A stretch of DNA of 36,634 nt from an uncultured Bacteroides sp. GTDB lineage: Bacteria > Bacteroidota > Bacteroidia > Bacteroidales > Bacteroidaceae. A model generated the notes under the pieces. It ran no database searches. It worked only from the letters and a program-made list of their open reading frames with translations, and was not told the DNA's origin. Both the position numbers and the translations under genes were made by a program. The stretch spans positions 1-36,634 of the forward strand of contig CAAEFE010000118.1 in the NCBI GenBank assembly GCA_900755095.1, in the 5' to 3' direction. Numbering within the stretch: the stretch's first letter is position 1; every line of letters starts with the position of its first letter. This document shows, piece by piece, positions 8,533 through 16,890 of the stretch.

Positions 8533-8581
8533 CTGCATCATTTGCCTTTTGATAGAGGATAAATGATGCAGTTATTCTTTT
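8533..8581 (+). terminator. rho-independent terminator after the alcohol dehydrogenase gene
   Basis: CTGCATCATTT (8533-8543) pairs perfectly with AAATGATGCAG (8561-8571), followed by the T-rich TTATTCTTTTT. Confidence 0.9.
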
Positions 8582-8671
8582 TGCTATTGATTAATACCTA
8601 AACAGAAGCAAAAAGATTTTGCTTTAATTATATTTTGGTATAATAGTTGTGTAAAATACCTAAAATTCGTG

Positions 8672-8703
8672 ATTGCTCCGTCTATTATATAAGAATACTT
8701 TTG
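8672..8703 (+). promoter_or_regulatory. Bacteroides-type promoter of the susC-like operon
   Basis: ATTG (8672-8675), 20 bases, then TACTTTTG (8696-8703) matches TTTG-N20-TAnnTTTG with one change. The expected transcript start lies about 20 bases before the ATG at 8731. Confidence 0.7.
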
Positions 8704-8730
8704 CGGGTGTAATAACTATATATATCCGTT

Positions 8731-11700
8731 ATGCAAAAGCTAAATTCCGGGGCTTTGAATAGAATCTTATTGTTTGTATACATTTTATCACTATCTACTA
8801 ATGCAATAGCCCAAAACAAAAATAATTCAAAAGAGACATATCTTCTTCCTCCACACGGAAATTATGTTTATGGCCGGGTGATTGAGAAACTCTCTAAAGA
8901 ACCGATGGTAGGAGTGACGATTCGTTTGGATGGTCATTCTACTGGTGTAATTACCGATATAAACGGTTGCTATGTATTGACCCTGCCCGAAAAAGGCGGT
9001 CTGGTTATCTATTCCTACATCGGTTTCGAAACCCGTAAAATCAAAGTCACTTCCCGGCAGAAAGTCAATGTGCAGATGGTAGAAGCTACCGAAAGTATTC
9101 AGGAAGTGATTGTAACCGGCTATAACTCCATACAGAAAGAAAGTTTCACAGGAAATACCACAAAGATAGAGAAAGAAGACCTGCTAAAAGTCAACCCGAA
9201 CAACCTGATTTCGGCCATTCAGACTTTCGATCCCTCTTTCCGAATACAAGAGAATCTGGCAGCAGGTTCCGATCCCAATAGCCTGCCCCAATTCGTCTTG
9301 CGTGGTCAGACCGGTATTGGAGAAACGACACTCGGGCAGACCTCCACCTCCTCCATTTCGCGGGAAGTGCTAAGCGGTAATTCCAACCTGCCTATCTTTA
9401 TCCTGGACGGCTTTGAAGTCGATGTAGAAAAGATATACGACCTCGATATGAATAGCATCCACAGCATCAATATCCTGAAAGATGCTGCCGCCACTGCCAT
9501 GTACGGTTCACGTGCGGCCAACGGAGTAATTGTCATTGAACGGCGTGCGCCTGAAGCCGGAAAGTTCCGTGTACAGTATTCCGGAGTACTTTCTGCCGAA
9601 CTGCCGGATTTATCCTCCTACAATCTGATGAACGCCCGTGAGAAGCTGGAAACCGAACGCCTGGCAGGACTATATGACAGCAACACCCCGGAAATAGACC
9701 CCTATACCAACGGTTACTACCAACGACTCAATAATGTACTGACAGGTGTCGATACCTATTGGCTTTCTCAAGGACTACGCACGGCTCTGAACCATAAGCA
9801 CTCCATTTTCATAGACGGTGGAGAAAACGACGTGCGCTGGGGAGTGGAACTGGGATTCAGAGGAACGGAAGGAGTGATGAAACACTCTTCCCGTAAGAAT
9901 GCCAATGCCGCTTTTTATGTAGACTACCGCATTGGCGGACTACAAATAAAGAACAAAGTGACCTACACTTATAACAAAAGTACAGATGTCCCCTTCAATT
10001 CATTCAGCGATTACTCCCATTTACTTCCTTATATGCGTCTGTATGATGAAAATGGCGATTATGTGCGCCGTCTCGAAAAGTTCGACGGGGCTAGCGGCAC
10101 ACAAGTAAATCCACTGTACGAAATCAACTTCTACAACAGCTTCGACCATTCCGGTTATGATGAAGTAACCGATGATCTTAGTCTGAATTGGCGTATCACC
10201 GACGGTCTGCGCCTGCGCGGTCAGTTCTCCGTCCTGATGAGAAATTCTACCGGTGATCTGTACAAAGATCCCGCATCGGCCAGTTATTCAGCCAGTACAG
10301 GCAACATCAATGGTGAAAAAACAGAATCCACACAAAAGAGAACAGTGATAGACGGAAGCCTGTCACTCATGTACAACAATACCTTCAAGGGACACAATCT
10401 CAATATCTGCTTGTCCTCCAACATGAGACAAACGCAGAGCACTGCTTCCGAAACACGTTACCGGGGATTTCCGGGTGGCGACCTTGTCTCTTCAAACTAT
10501 GCGGCAGAAGTATACGGAAAGCCCAGCAGCTCCGATAATACCACCCGCTTGGTAGGAGCCTTGCTCACTTCCAACTACACCTATAACAATATCTATCTCG
10601 CCGACCTTACAGGACGTATCGACGGTTCTTCCGAATTCGGTTCCGATAAAAGATGGTCCATGTTCTGGTCAACAGGAGCAGGAATCAACATTCATAATTA
10701 TGATTTTATGAAGTCGAATGAACTCTTTTCCATGTTGAAGTTCCGTGCCTCCTACGGACTGACCGGAAAGACCAACTTCTCCCTCTATTCGGCCAAAGAT
10801 ATGTATCAGCTGCAAACAGACAGCTGGTATCCCACAGGCTACGGTGTATTCCTCTATCAGATGGGAAATCCGAACCTGAAATGGGAACGTAAATACACCC
10901 TCGACTATGGAGTTGAAATCGGACTGTGGCACGATAAAATCTATCTGAAAGCCTCTGCCTACGACGAGCGTACCATCGACCTGATAACCGATTATACCAT
11001 CCCTTCCTCTACCGGATTCACCTCCTACAAAGAAAACATGGGAAAGGTGAAAAACACCGGCGTCGAACTGGAACTGCGGGCACGACTTTACAGTGACAGA
11101 AACTGGCTCTTCCAGCTCTACGGCAGCTTTGCAAGAAACAAAAACACGATTATTGAAATCTCCCAGGCAATGCGCGACTATAATAAAAAAGTGGAAGAAC
11201 TGTTCAGCGGATATAACCCCGAAAGCAGCTCCGATTCAAAATATGCTAAAACATACCTGGAATATTACGAAGGAGCCTCTCTGACCTCTATTTACGGGAT
11301 GAAGTCATTGGGAATCAGCCCCACAAACGGCAAAGAAATCTACCTTCGCCGGAATGGTGACGTTACCGATGTATGGTCTGCCGACGAATGGACCATCATT
11401 GGCGATACAGCTCCCAAGGGACAAGGCTCATTCGGTTATACCCTGTCCTATAAACAGTTATCCATGTTTGCTTCTTTCCTCTATACTTTTGGTGGAGATG
11501 CTTACAACAATACCCTCGTCTCCTATGTAGAGAATGCCGACATTAAAAATGACAATGTAGATAAGCGGGTATTGCTCGACCGTTGGCAGAAACCGGGAGA
11601 CATAACCACCATGAAAGATATTCGTGACCGTAATGTCACCACCGGCGCATCCTCGCGTTTTGTACAGAAAAACAATACCCTGCAATGGAGTTCATTGACA

Positions 11701-11868
11701 ATGAGCTACAATTTCCGTCCCGAACAATTAAAGAAACTCCATCTGTCCGGCCTGCGTCTTTCGTTCACGATGAACGACCTGTTCTATTGGTCTACCATCC
11801 GTCAGGAGCGGGGACTCGATTATCCTTATTCGCGTTCATTCAATCTGACTACTAACATCATATTCTAA
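8731..11868 (+). CDS. SusC-family TonB-dependent outer-membrane transporter
   Basis: The 1045-residue protein imports oligomeric nutrients across the outer membrane using TonB energy. Order of parts: signal peptide (about 1-27), carboxypeptidase-regulatory-like domain (about 45-120, VYGRVIEKLSKEPMVGVTIR ... YIGF), TonB box/plug start EVIVTGYNSIQKESFTG near 127, plug signature from LDGFEVDVEKIYDLDM through DAAATAMYGSRAANGVIVIE (about 222-270), then a long beta-barrel ending in NLTTNIIF. There is no N-terminal STN domain, so it is not of the type that signals to an anti-sigma factor. SusD follows after 8 bases. With no glycosidase in the operon, the substrate may be a peptide or glycopeptide. 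Confidence 0.95.
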   Translation: MQKLNSGALNRILLFVYILSLSTNAIAQNKNNSKETYLLPPHGNYVYGRVIEKLSKEPMVGVTIRLDGHSTGVITDINGCYVLTLPEKGGLVIYSYIGFETRKIKVTSRQKVNVQMVEATESIQEVIVTGYNSIQKESFTGNTTKIEKEDLLKVNPNNLISAIQTFDPSFRIQENLAAGSDPNSLPQFVLRGQTGIGETTLGQTSTSSISREVLSGNSNLPIFILDGFEVDVEKIYDLDMNSIHSINILKDAAATAMYGSRAANGVIVIERRAPEAGKFRVQYSGVLSAELPDLSSYNLMNAREKLETERLAGLYDSNTPEIDPYTNGYYQRLNNVLTGVDTYWLSQGLRTALNHKHSIFIDGGENDVRWGVELGFRGTEGVMKHSSRKNANAAFYVDYRIGGLQIKNKVTYTYNKSTDVPFNSFSDYSHLLPYMRLYDENGDYVRRLEKFDGASGTQVNPLYEINFYNSFDHSGYDEVTDDLSLNWRITDGLRLRGQFSVLMRNSTGDLYKDPASASYSASTGNINGEKTESTQKRTVIDGSLSLMYNNTFKGHNLNICLSSNMRQTQSTASETRYRGFPGGDLVSSNYAAEVYGKPSSSDNTTRLVGALLTSNYTYNNIYLADLTGRIDGSSEFGSDKRWSMFWSTGAGINIHNYDFMKSNELFSMLKFRASYGLTGKTNFSLYSAKDMYQLQTDSWYPTGYGVFLYQMGNPNLKWERKYTLDYGVEIGLWHDKIYLKASAYDERTIDLITDYTIPSSTGFTSYKENMGKVKNTGVELELRARLYSDRNWLFQLYGSFARNKNTIIEISQAMRDYNKKVEELFSGYNPESSSDSKYAKTYLEYYEGASLTSIYGMKSLGISPTNGKEIYLRRNGDVTDVWSADEWTIIGDTAPKGQGSFGYTLSYKQLSMFASFLYTFGGDAYNNTLVSYVENADIKNDNVDKRVLLDRWQKPGDITTMKDIRDRNVTTGASSRFVQKNNTLQWSSLTMSYNFRPEQLKKLHLSGLRLSFTMNDLFYWSTIRQERGLDYPYSRSFNLTTNIIF

Positions 11869-11876
11869 CCATACAA

Positions 11877-13436
11877 ATGAAGAAACTAATCAGTCATATA
11901 CTAATAACCCTGACAGGAATGTTAGTCGTTTCCTGCAATGCCTGGCTGGACGTAACACCAGAAAATGCGATAGCCGACGACGATCTGTTTTCCACCGGTT
12001 TCGGCTACCGGAATGCCCTGAATGGTATCTACACCAATCTGGCGTCCGACGAACTTTACGGTAAGCAACTAAGCTGGGGATTCCTTAGTGCCATCTCCCA
12101 GCAATACAATCAAAAGGCCGGAACCATCTCTCCGATGTATGCCGACGCTTCCGAACTTATCTATAACACGGTCGACACCGAACCCGTCGTGACAGCTATC
12201 TGGGAAAAAGGCTATAAAGTGATAGCCAACCTGAACAAGCTCATCGAGAACATCCGGCCCACGGATATCTCTTTGTTCGAATACGGAGAAGAAGAGAAAA
12301 ACCTCATTTACGCCGAAGCCTTGTCATTAAGAGCCATGATGCATTTTGACCTGCTTCGCTTGTTTGCTCCTGCAACAGCAACCAATCCTTCGGGCTCCTA
12401 TCTTCCTTACCGCGATAAATACGAAGCCGCAGTGGTAGAAAAATGTACCGTTACCGATTTTATCGAGAAAGTCCTGAAAGACCTGCTCGAAGCGGAAGAC
12501 ATTCTGCGTAAGTTTGACACCGAATACCATCCCGAAGCGATGTACGCTTCACAAATGTACGAACCTACTCCCGAATGGAATGCCCGCTACCGCTTCAACT
12601 CCGGTTCCTATATAGACGATATGGGAGCATTCTTCTGGTATCGTGGCATCCGCTTCAACTATCTGGCATTGCTGGGGTTGAAAGCCCGTGTCTGCATCTA
12701 TGCCGGTCCTGCCTATTACAAGAATGCCGAGACAGCCGCCAAAGAACTTTACAACACCTATTATCAGCAGAAACGGTGGATAGGCTTTACAGAAGGAGAG
12801 AACATTACCTGCAATCTCAATTCCCGATATACAAAAGTCTCCCACGACATATTGTTCGGCTTGTACAAGAAACAGCTGGCTACGGATTATGAACAGGCCG
12901 TATGGGGCTCTTCCTCTTCTTCGTCAACCACCCGTTTGCCGTTGGCAAATATCCCTTCCCTGTTTGCTTCGGACAACACGGGTGTATATACCGACTATCG
13001 GCTCACCTACCTGATCGGGACTACTAATGAAACCCAGTCGAAGTATTACACACTGAAGTATAACCCTTCCGTAGAATCAGTAGTAGAAGCAATGGAGAAT
13101 CCGATGATACCAGTGATCCGGTTCAGTGAAATCTGTCATATCCTGGCGGAGATCAGTAGCTATAATGGCAAGATAACCGAAGGAATCAACTACCTCGAAA
13201 CAGTTCGAAAAGCCCGTGGAGCTGAACGTACCCTTAGTCTGACAGTCAGCACCCGTGAACAACTGGATGCCGAAATACTGCTCGATATACGGAAAGAAAT
13301 GATAGGCGAAGGTGGAACCTTCTACACCTACAAACGAATGAACCTCTCCACCGTGCCCGATTCCGACGAGGAAGGAGAAATCAACATGACAGGTTCCTAT
13401 GTACTTCCATTGCCTACCAGTGAAACAACCAACTAA
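11877..13436 (+). CDS. SusD/RagB-family surface nutrient-binding lipoprotein
   Basis: The 519-residue lipoprotein has a signal peptide ending in the lipobox VVSC with the lipidated cysteine at 20. The typical SusD start follows (CNAWLDVTPENAIADDDLFST...NALNGIYTNL), with a helical TPR-like core containing AEALSLRAMMHFDLLRLFAP near 150. SusD proteins form the lid of the SusC channel and hold the substrate at the cell surface. The gene begins 8 bases after susC and ends 12 bases before the next lipoprotein, so the three are surely co-transcribed. The C-terminal FRLPLP-like ending of many SusD proteins is present in altered form (SYVLPLPTSE). Confidence 0.95.
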   Translation: MKKLISHILITLTGMLVVSCNAWLDVTPENAIADDDLFSTGFGYRNALNGIYTNLASDELYGKQLSWGFLSAISQQYNQKAGTISPMYADASELIYNTVDTEPVVTAIWEKGYKVIANLNKLIENIRPTDISLFEYGEEEKNLIYAEALSLRAMMHFDLLRLFAPATATNPSGSYLPYRDKYEAAVVEKCTVTDFIEKVLKDLLEAEDILRKFDTEYHPEAMYASQMYEPTPEWNARYRFNSGSYIDDMGAFFWYRGIRFNYLALLGLKARVCIYAGPAYYKNAETAAKELYNTYYQQKRWIGFTEGENITCNLNSRYTKVSHDILFGLYKKQLATDYEQAVWGSSSSSSTTRLPLANIPSLFASDNTGVYTDYRLTYLIGTTNETQSKYYTLKYNPSVESVVEAMENPMIPVIRFSEICHILAEISSYNGKITEGINYLETVRKARGAERTLSLTVSTREQLDAEILLDIRKEMIGEGGTFYTYKRMNLSTVPDSDEEGEINMTGSYVLPLPTSETTN

Positions 13437-13448
13437 TGCCCGGATAAG

Positions 13449-14174
13449 ATGAAACGAATATTGACATATACCACCTTCTGCCTGCTGCTCGTTTTCGCCT
13501 CCTGCAGCGAAGAGCAACTGGAAGTTTATCATGGAGACAACTACGTCTATTTCACTTACATGAACGATAAGTCTCCCCAGAAAATAACATTCAATTTTGC
13601 CACGGATGCACCCTTGCTTCGGGAAGGAACCGTGAAAGTGAAAATGACACTTCTTGGCTACCTGCTCGAAGAAAATGCCACCTGTGATATTTCCGCAGTG
13701 GGAGAGAAGAGCACCGCCCGTTCCGGCATCGATTATGCCCCTTTGACTTCCGGCATCTTCCATAGCGGACTGGCAGAAGATACCTACGAAGTTACCGTCT
13801 ATCGTAATGAAGCACTGCTCAACACAGAATATACACTTACCCTTTCGCTGGATGCAGTGGAAAACTGTCTGGTAGGCCCGGCAGAATATCAATACGTCAC
13901 GATTCAAGTGACCGACCGGATTTCCTGCCCTGTGTGGTGGAGCCAGAGTTCAGCGGCCAATCTGGGAGTATACTCGGATATGAAATACCGTGTTTTTATC
14001 ATTTTCATGGATGGCGAGATACTCGAATCATTGGATAAATACACCGGCATTGAGTTTGTCAATCTGATAGCCGACTTCAAGGCTTGGTGGAAAGACCAGT
14101 GGCAGCAAGGCAATTACCAATATTATGATACAGATGGAGTGACACCGCTGTATGAAACCATTCTCGATAACTGA
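13449..14174 (+). CDS. DUF4843 lipoprotein of the SusCD locus
   Basis: The 241-residue protein has a lipoprotein signal with the lipobox FASC (cysteine 19) followed by SEEQLE. The following YHGDNYVYFTYMND, an early immunoglobulin-like strand pair, and the C-terminal WWKDQWQQGNYQYYDTDG fit DUF4843 proteins, which occur next to SusCD pairs in peptide- or glycan-uptake loci. It is probably surface exposed and helps bind the substrate; no enzyme motif is visible. Spacing is 12 bases from SusD and 9 bases to the next gene, so it is in the same operon. Confidence 0.75.
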   Translation: MKRILTYTTFCLLLVFASCSEEQLEVYHGDNYVYFTYMNDKSPQKITFNFATDAPLLREGTVKVKMTLLGYLLEENATCDISAVGEKSTARSGIDYAPLTSGIFHSGLAEDTYEVTVYRNEALLNTEYTLTLSLDAVENCLVGPAEYQYVTIQVTDRISCPVWWSQSSAANLGVYSDMKYRVFIIFMDGEILESLDKYTGIEFVNLIADFKAWWKDQWQQGNYQYYDTDGVTPLYETILDN

Positions 14175-14183
14175 CAATAAACT

Positions 14184-15824
14184 ATGAAGCGAAAAACAAT
14201 ACTATTCATTTCAATCCTGCAGCTTCTCGTGATAACCGGCTGTTATGACGATTTGGGAAACTATGCCTATACAAACTCTACCAAAGTCTCTTTTGTGAAC
14301 TCCGCTTCGTCGGACTACACATTTATGGTAGGCGACCTTTTCGAGATGGATGCTCCCGTCAACTTCTCAACCGACATCGGAAACGTAGACGAACTTTTCA
14401 CCGTCCAATGGTACTTGAACCGTGAACTGATCTACACTGGCTATCATCTGAAATACCAGTTCGAGAAAGGCGGGACATACGAACTGATACTGAAAGTAAT
14501 CAATAAGGAAACGAACGAAACGTATATCAGCAATAAATACACCCTGACGGGAAAGAATAGTTTCGACTGGGGCTGGATGATTCTCTCCGATAAGGGAGAC
14601 GGAAAATCTGCCTTGTCTTTCATCAATCCGGCTTTTCGGGTGACGCACAATGTGGAGAGCACCATCGAAGGTGGTTTAGGTACAGATCCGCAGGGAATCT
14701 ACTACTATTATGTATTAGGCTCTATCTCCGGTTCCTACGTTTCGGGCTTACCGAAAGTCCTGATAAATCAGGGCAGTGGAAGTGTCACGCTGGACGGTAA
14801 TTCGTTGCAAAAGGATATGTGGCTTGCCGACGAATTCGAGAACCGTAAAGAACCGGATGACTTGAAGATAATGGACTTCGCTTTCAAAGAAGAATATTAC
14901 GTGATTTGTTCCGAACAGGGAGAAGTATATATCCGTACCGTAGGCAGTGACAATAAAGCGATTCCTTATTACGGGAAGTACGGTGCCATGCCGTATGAGT
15001 TTGAGGGAGGCAGCCGCATCACTTGCTTCGCACCGTTCCACAATGTCACTTATTGGTGTGCCGATGAAGAACGTTGCATCTTGTATGATGAGCAGAATGC
15101 CCGTTTCATCGGTATTGCACATTATTCACAATGGGGAGCAGTTTATACTCCCGCCATTGTCTACTTCAAAACATACGATCAGGATTTGGAAGTCCCCTCC
15201 GGAGTGTTGCGGGTGAACGATATGGGAGCGGGAACCCGCTGCCTTGCCATAGGTGCTTACGAAAAAATAGATGTTGCCTCCAATGGCGGATTGACTTTCT
15301 GGGCAAACTATGTGTCATTGATCGACGTACAGGGAACCGGGAATTATAATCTGCATGAGTTTGCTGTGAAAGGAATGGATAATAACTCCCACCTTATCAC
15401 CGGTACAGACCAATACGGATTCAGTGGCGGCTCTTTATTGACTCCGCAAAGCATTATCAAGATGTCCTCCAACTTTGAGAAGAATCCCTATTTCTACTTT
15501 ACCGATGGAGATAAGAACCTCTATGTGTACAGTATGCAGATGCGCAATCACGTATTGGCTTACACAGCGGACAGCCGTATCACCGGCATCAGCGGAAGCC
15601 CCATCGTTTGCGAGTTCTATGGCTACGGAGGGAATAGCACTGATCCTAACTTCCGGCTGGCGCTTTCGCAGGAAAATGGAAATATCACCGTCATTGACGT
15701 AAACAAGAGCCAGATGGTACGCCTTTTCGAAGGTTTTTCACCCGATCTGAAGTTACAGACTTTCACCGGTTTTGGCAATGTGAAAGGGATGGTGTGGTGC
15801 ACGAACTATGAAGGAGAATATTAG
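14184..15824 (+). CDS. PKD-like family lipoprotein of the SusCD locus
   Basis: The 546-residue protein has a lipoprotein signal with the lipobox VITGC (cysteine 20) followed by acidic YDDLGNY. It resembles the PKD-like lipoproteins that accompany SusD and DUF4843 proteins: an N-terminal PKD-like domain (about 35-115, with VQWYLNRELIYTGYHLKYQF and GGTYELILKVINKETNETY) and then a large beta-rich region that may be a propeller-like fold. No catalytic motif is visible. It is likely a surface accessory binding protein of the uptake complex. It starts 9 bases after the DUF4843 gene and ends 52 bases before the next lipoprotein gene. Confidence 0.72.
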   Translation: MKRKTILFISILQLLVITGCYDDLGNYAYTNSTKVSFVNSASSDYTFMVGDLFEMDAPVNFSTDIGNVDELFTVQWYLNRELIYTGYHLKYQFEKGGTYELILKVINKETNETYISNKYTLTGKNSFDWGWMILSDKGDGKSALSFINPAFRVTHNVESTIEGGLGTDPQGIYYYYVLGSISGSYVSGLPKVLINQGSGSVTLDGNSLQKDMWLADEFENRKEPDDLKIMDFAFKEEYYVICSEQGEVYIRTVGSDNKAIPYYGKYGAMPYEFEGGSRITCFAPFHNVTYWCADEERCILYDEQNARFIGIAHYSQWGAVYTPAIVYFKTYDQDLEVPSGVLRVNDMGAGTRCLAIGAYEKIDVASNGGLTFWANYVSLIDVQGTGNYNLHEFAVKGMDNNSHLITGTDQYGFSGGSLLTPQSIIKMSSNFEKNPYFYFTDGDKNLYVYSMQMRNHVLAYTADSRITGISGSPIVCEFYGYGGNSTDPNFRLALSQENGNITVIDVNKSQMVRLFEGFSPDLKLQTFTGFGNVKGMVWCTNYEGEY

Positions 15825-15876
15825 AAAAAGAAAATAACCTATCAGTAAATAATTAATCATTTAAAACGAGAAAAGT

Positions 15877-16848
15877 ATGAAAAATAGACTGTTTTATTTT
15901 GCCACTTGTGTGGCTTTGGCGTTGTCTTCAGTAAGTTGCAGCAGCGATGATGATGGTGAAGAAGATATAGACATTCCTGTAGTAGGAAAAATAGCTGTTT
16001 CCGGTGCCTATAATGTGTACTCTCATGGAAGCCAGGGATGGATTGAAGCGGACAAGATAGGAATATATGTGTTGTCCGATGGCAAACCGCAGGAAAACTT
16101 GCCGTATGCTCCGTCGGAAGTAGCTAAAGCTACTATGATGGAATATGAGGGCAAGACCTACATCACCTATGACAAAGAGGATTATGTGACTGATGAGGTG
16201 ACTTTGAATCCTTCTTCCGAACTGTCTGCAGGATTTAAAAGTGGCGATCACACGATTTATGCATATACCCCTTATAGTGCAGCTTCACAAGATTACAAAA
16301 CGGTAGCCTTGCCAAACATTTCAGTGCAGGAATACTATGCATCCGAATTTATGCCTAATCGTAAATATAGCTTTGCATACGCTTCGGCCACCACTTCCAG
16401 TTATTCGGCAGCTACGGTTACTTTGGGAGAATTCAAATCTCTGTTTTCACAGCTCACCTTGCCCGCACTGGAATGTCCCGATGCTTTAGCTGGAAAAACC
16501 TGCACTAAAATTGTGGTAACCTGCGACGAACATCCCCTGTCTTATGCAGACGGAGCTACCGTTAATCTGGCCACCGGTGAAATCAGTGGTACTCCTTTGA
16601 ACAGCGTCACTTATAACATTCCCGACGGCCTGGTGGTAAATGCCGGATTTCCGGCTTTCGGGCTTCCGGCCTCACTGGAAACTGCTTACATGATGGTTGC
16701 CGTTCCCTTTGAAGAGGGGATGAATTATACCTATAAATTTACGCTGACAATCGGCGGACAGGAATATACGACTTCAGGCAAACCTAAAACAGGTTTCTGG
16801 TCGACGGATAATAACCTGAATATGAAAGATATTGCCGGTATCGAATAA
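15877..16848 (+). CDS. fimbrillin-like surface lipoprotein
   Basis: The 323-residue protein has a lipoprotein signal with the lipobox SVSC (cysteine 21), directly followed by SSDDDGEED. That run of serine and aspartate is the kind of export signal that sends Bacteroides lipoproteins to the cell surface. The body resembles fimbrillin/Mfa-like proteins: a strand-rich N-domain (VSGAYNVYSHGSQGWIEADK, FKSGDHTIYAYTPYS), then LFSQLTLPALECPDALAGKT and GEISGTPLNSVTYNIPDG. It may be a minor pilin-like or substrate-binding partner of the SusCD complex. A fimbrial role is uncertain because no usher or assembly gene is near. The family call is from overall look, not from a search. Confidence 0.6.
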   Translation: MKNRLFYFATCVALALSSVSCSSDDDGEEDIDIPVVGKIAVSGAYNVYSHGSQGWIEADKIGIYVLSDGKPQENLPYAPSEVAKATMMEYEGKTYITYDKEDYVTDEVTLNPSSELSAGFKSGDHTIYAYTPYSAASQDYKTVALPNISVQEYYASEFMPNRKYSFAYASATTSSYSAATVTLGEFKSLFSQLTLPALECPDALAGKTCTKIVVTCDEHPLSYADGATVNLATGEISGTPLNSVTYNIPDGLVVNAGFPAFGLPASLETAYMMVAVPFEEGMNYTYKFTLTIGGQEYTTSGKPKTGFWSTDNNLNMKDIAGIE

Positions 16849-16860
16849 TTATTATCTTTG
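16831..16860 (+). promoter_or_regulatory. possible internal promoter for the metalloprotease gene
   Basis: ATTG (16831-16834), 18 bases, then TATCTTTG (16853-16860), a full match to TAnnTTTG. It overlaps the end of the fimbrillin-like gene and would start transcription about 25 bases before the ATG at 16891. Confidence 0.45.
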
Positions 16861-16890
16861 TATCTGTATATAAATATTAAAAAAGAAAGC

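Noticed and set aside
16858..16890. TTG start for the metalloprotease
   Set aside because: It lies within the -7 box of the likely promoter and would put 11 residues before a clean signal peptide that starts at ATG 16891.
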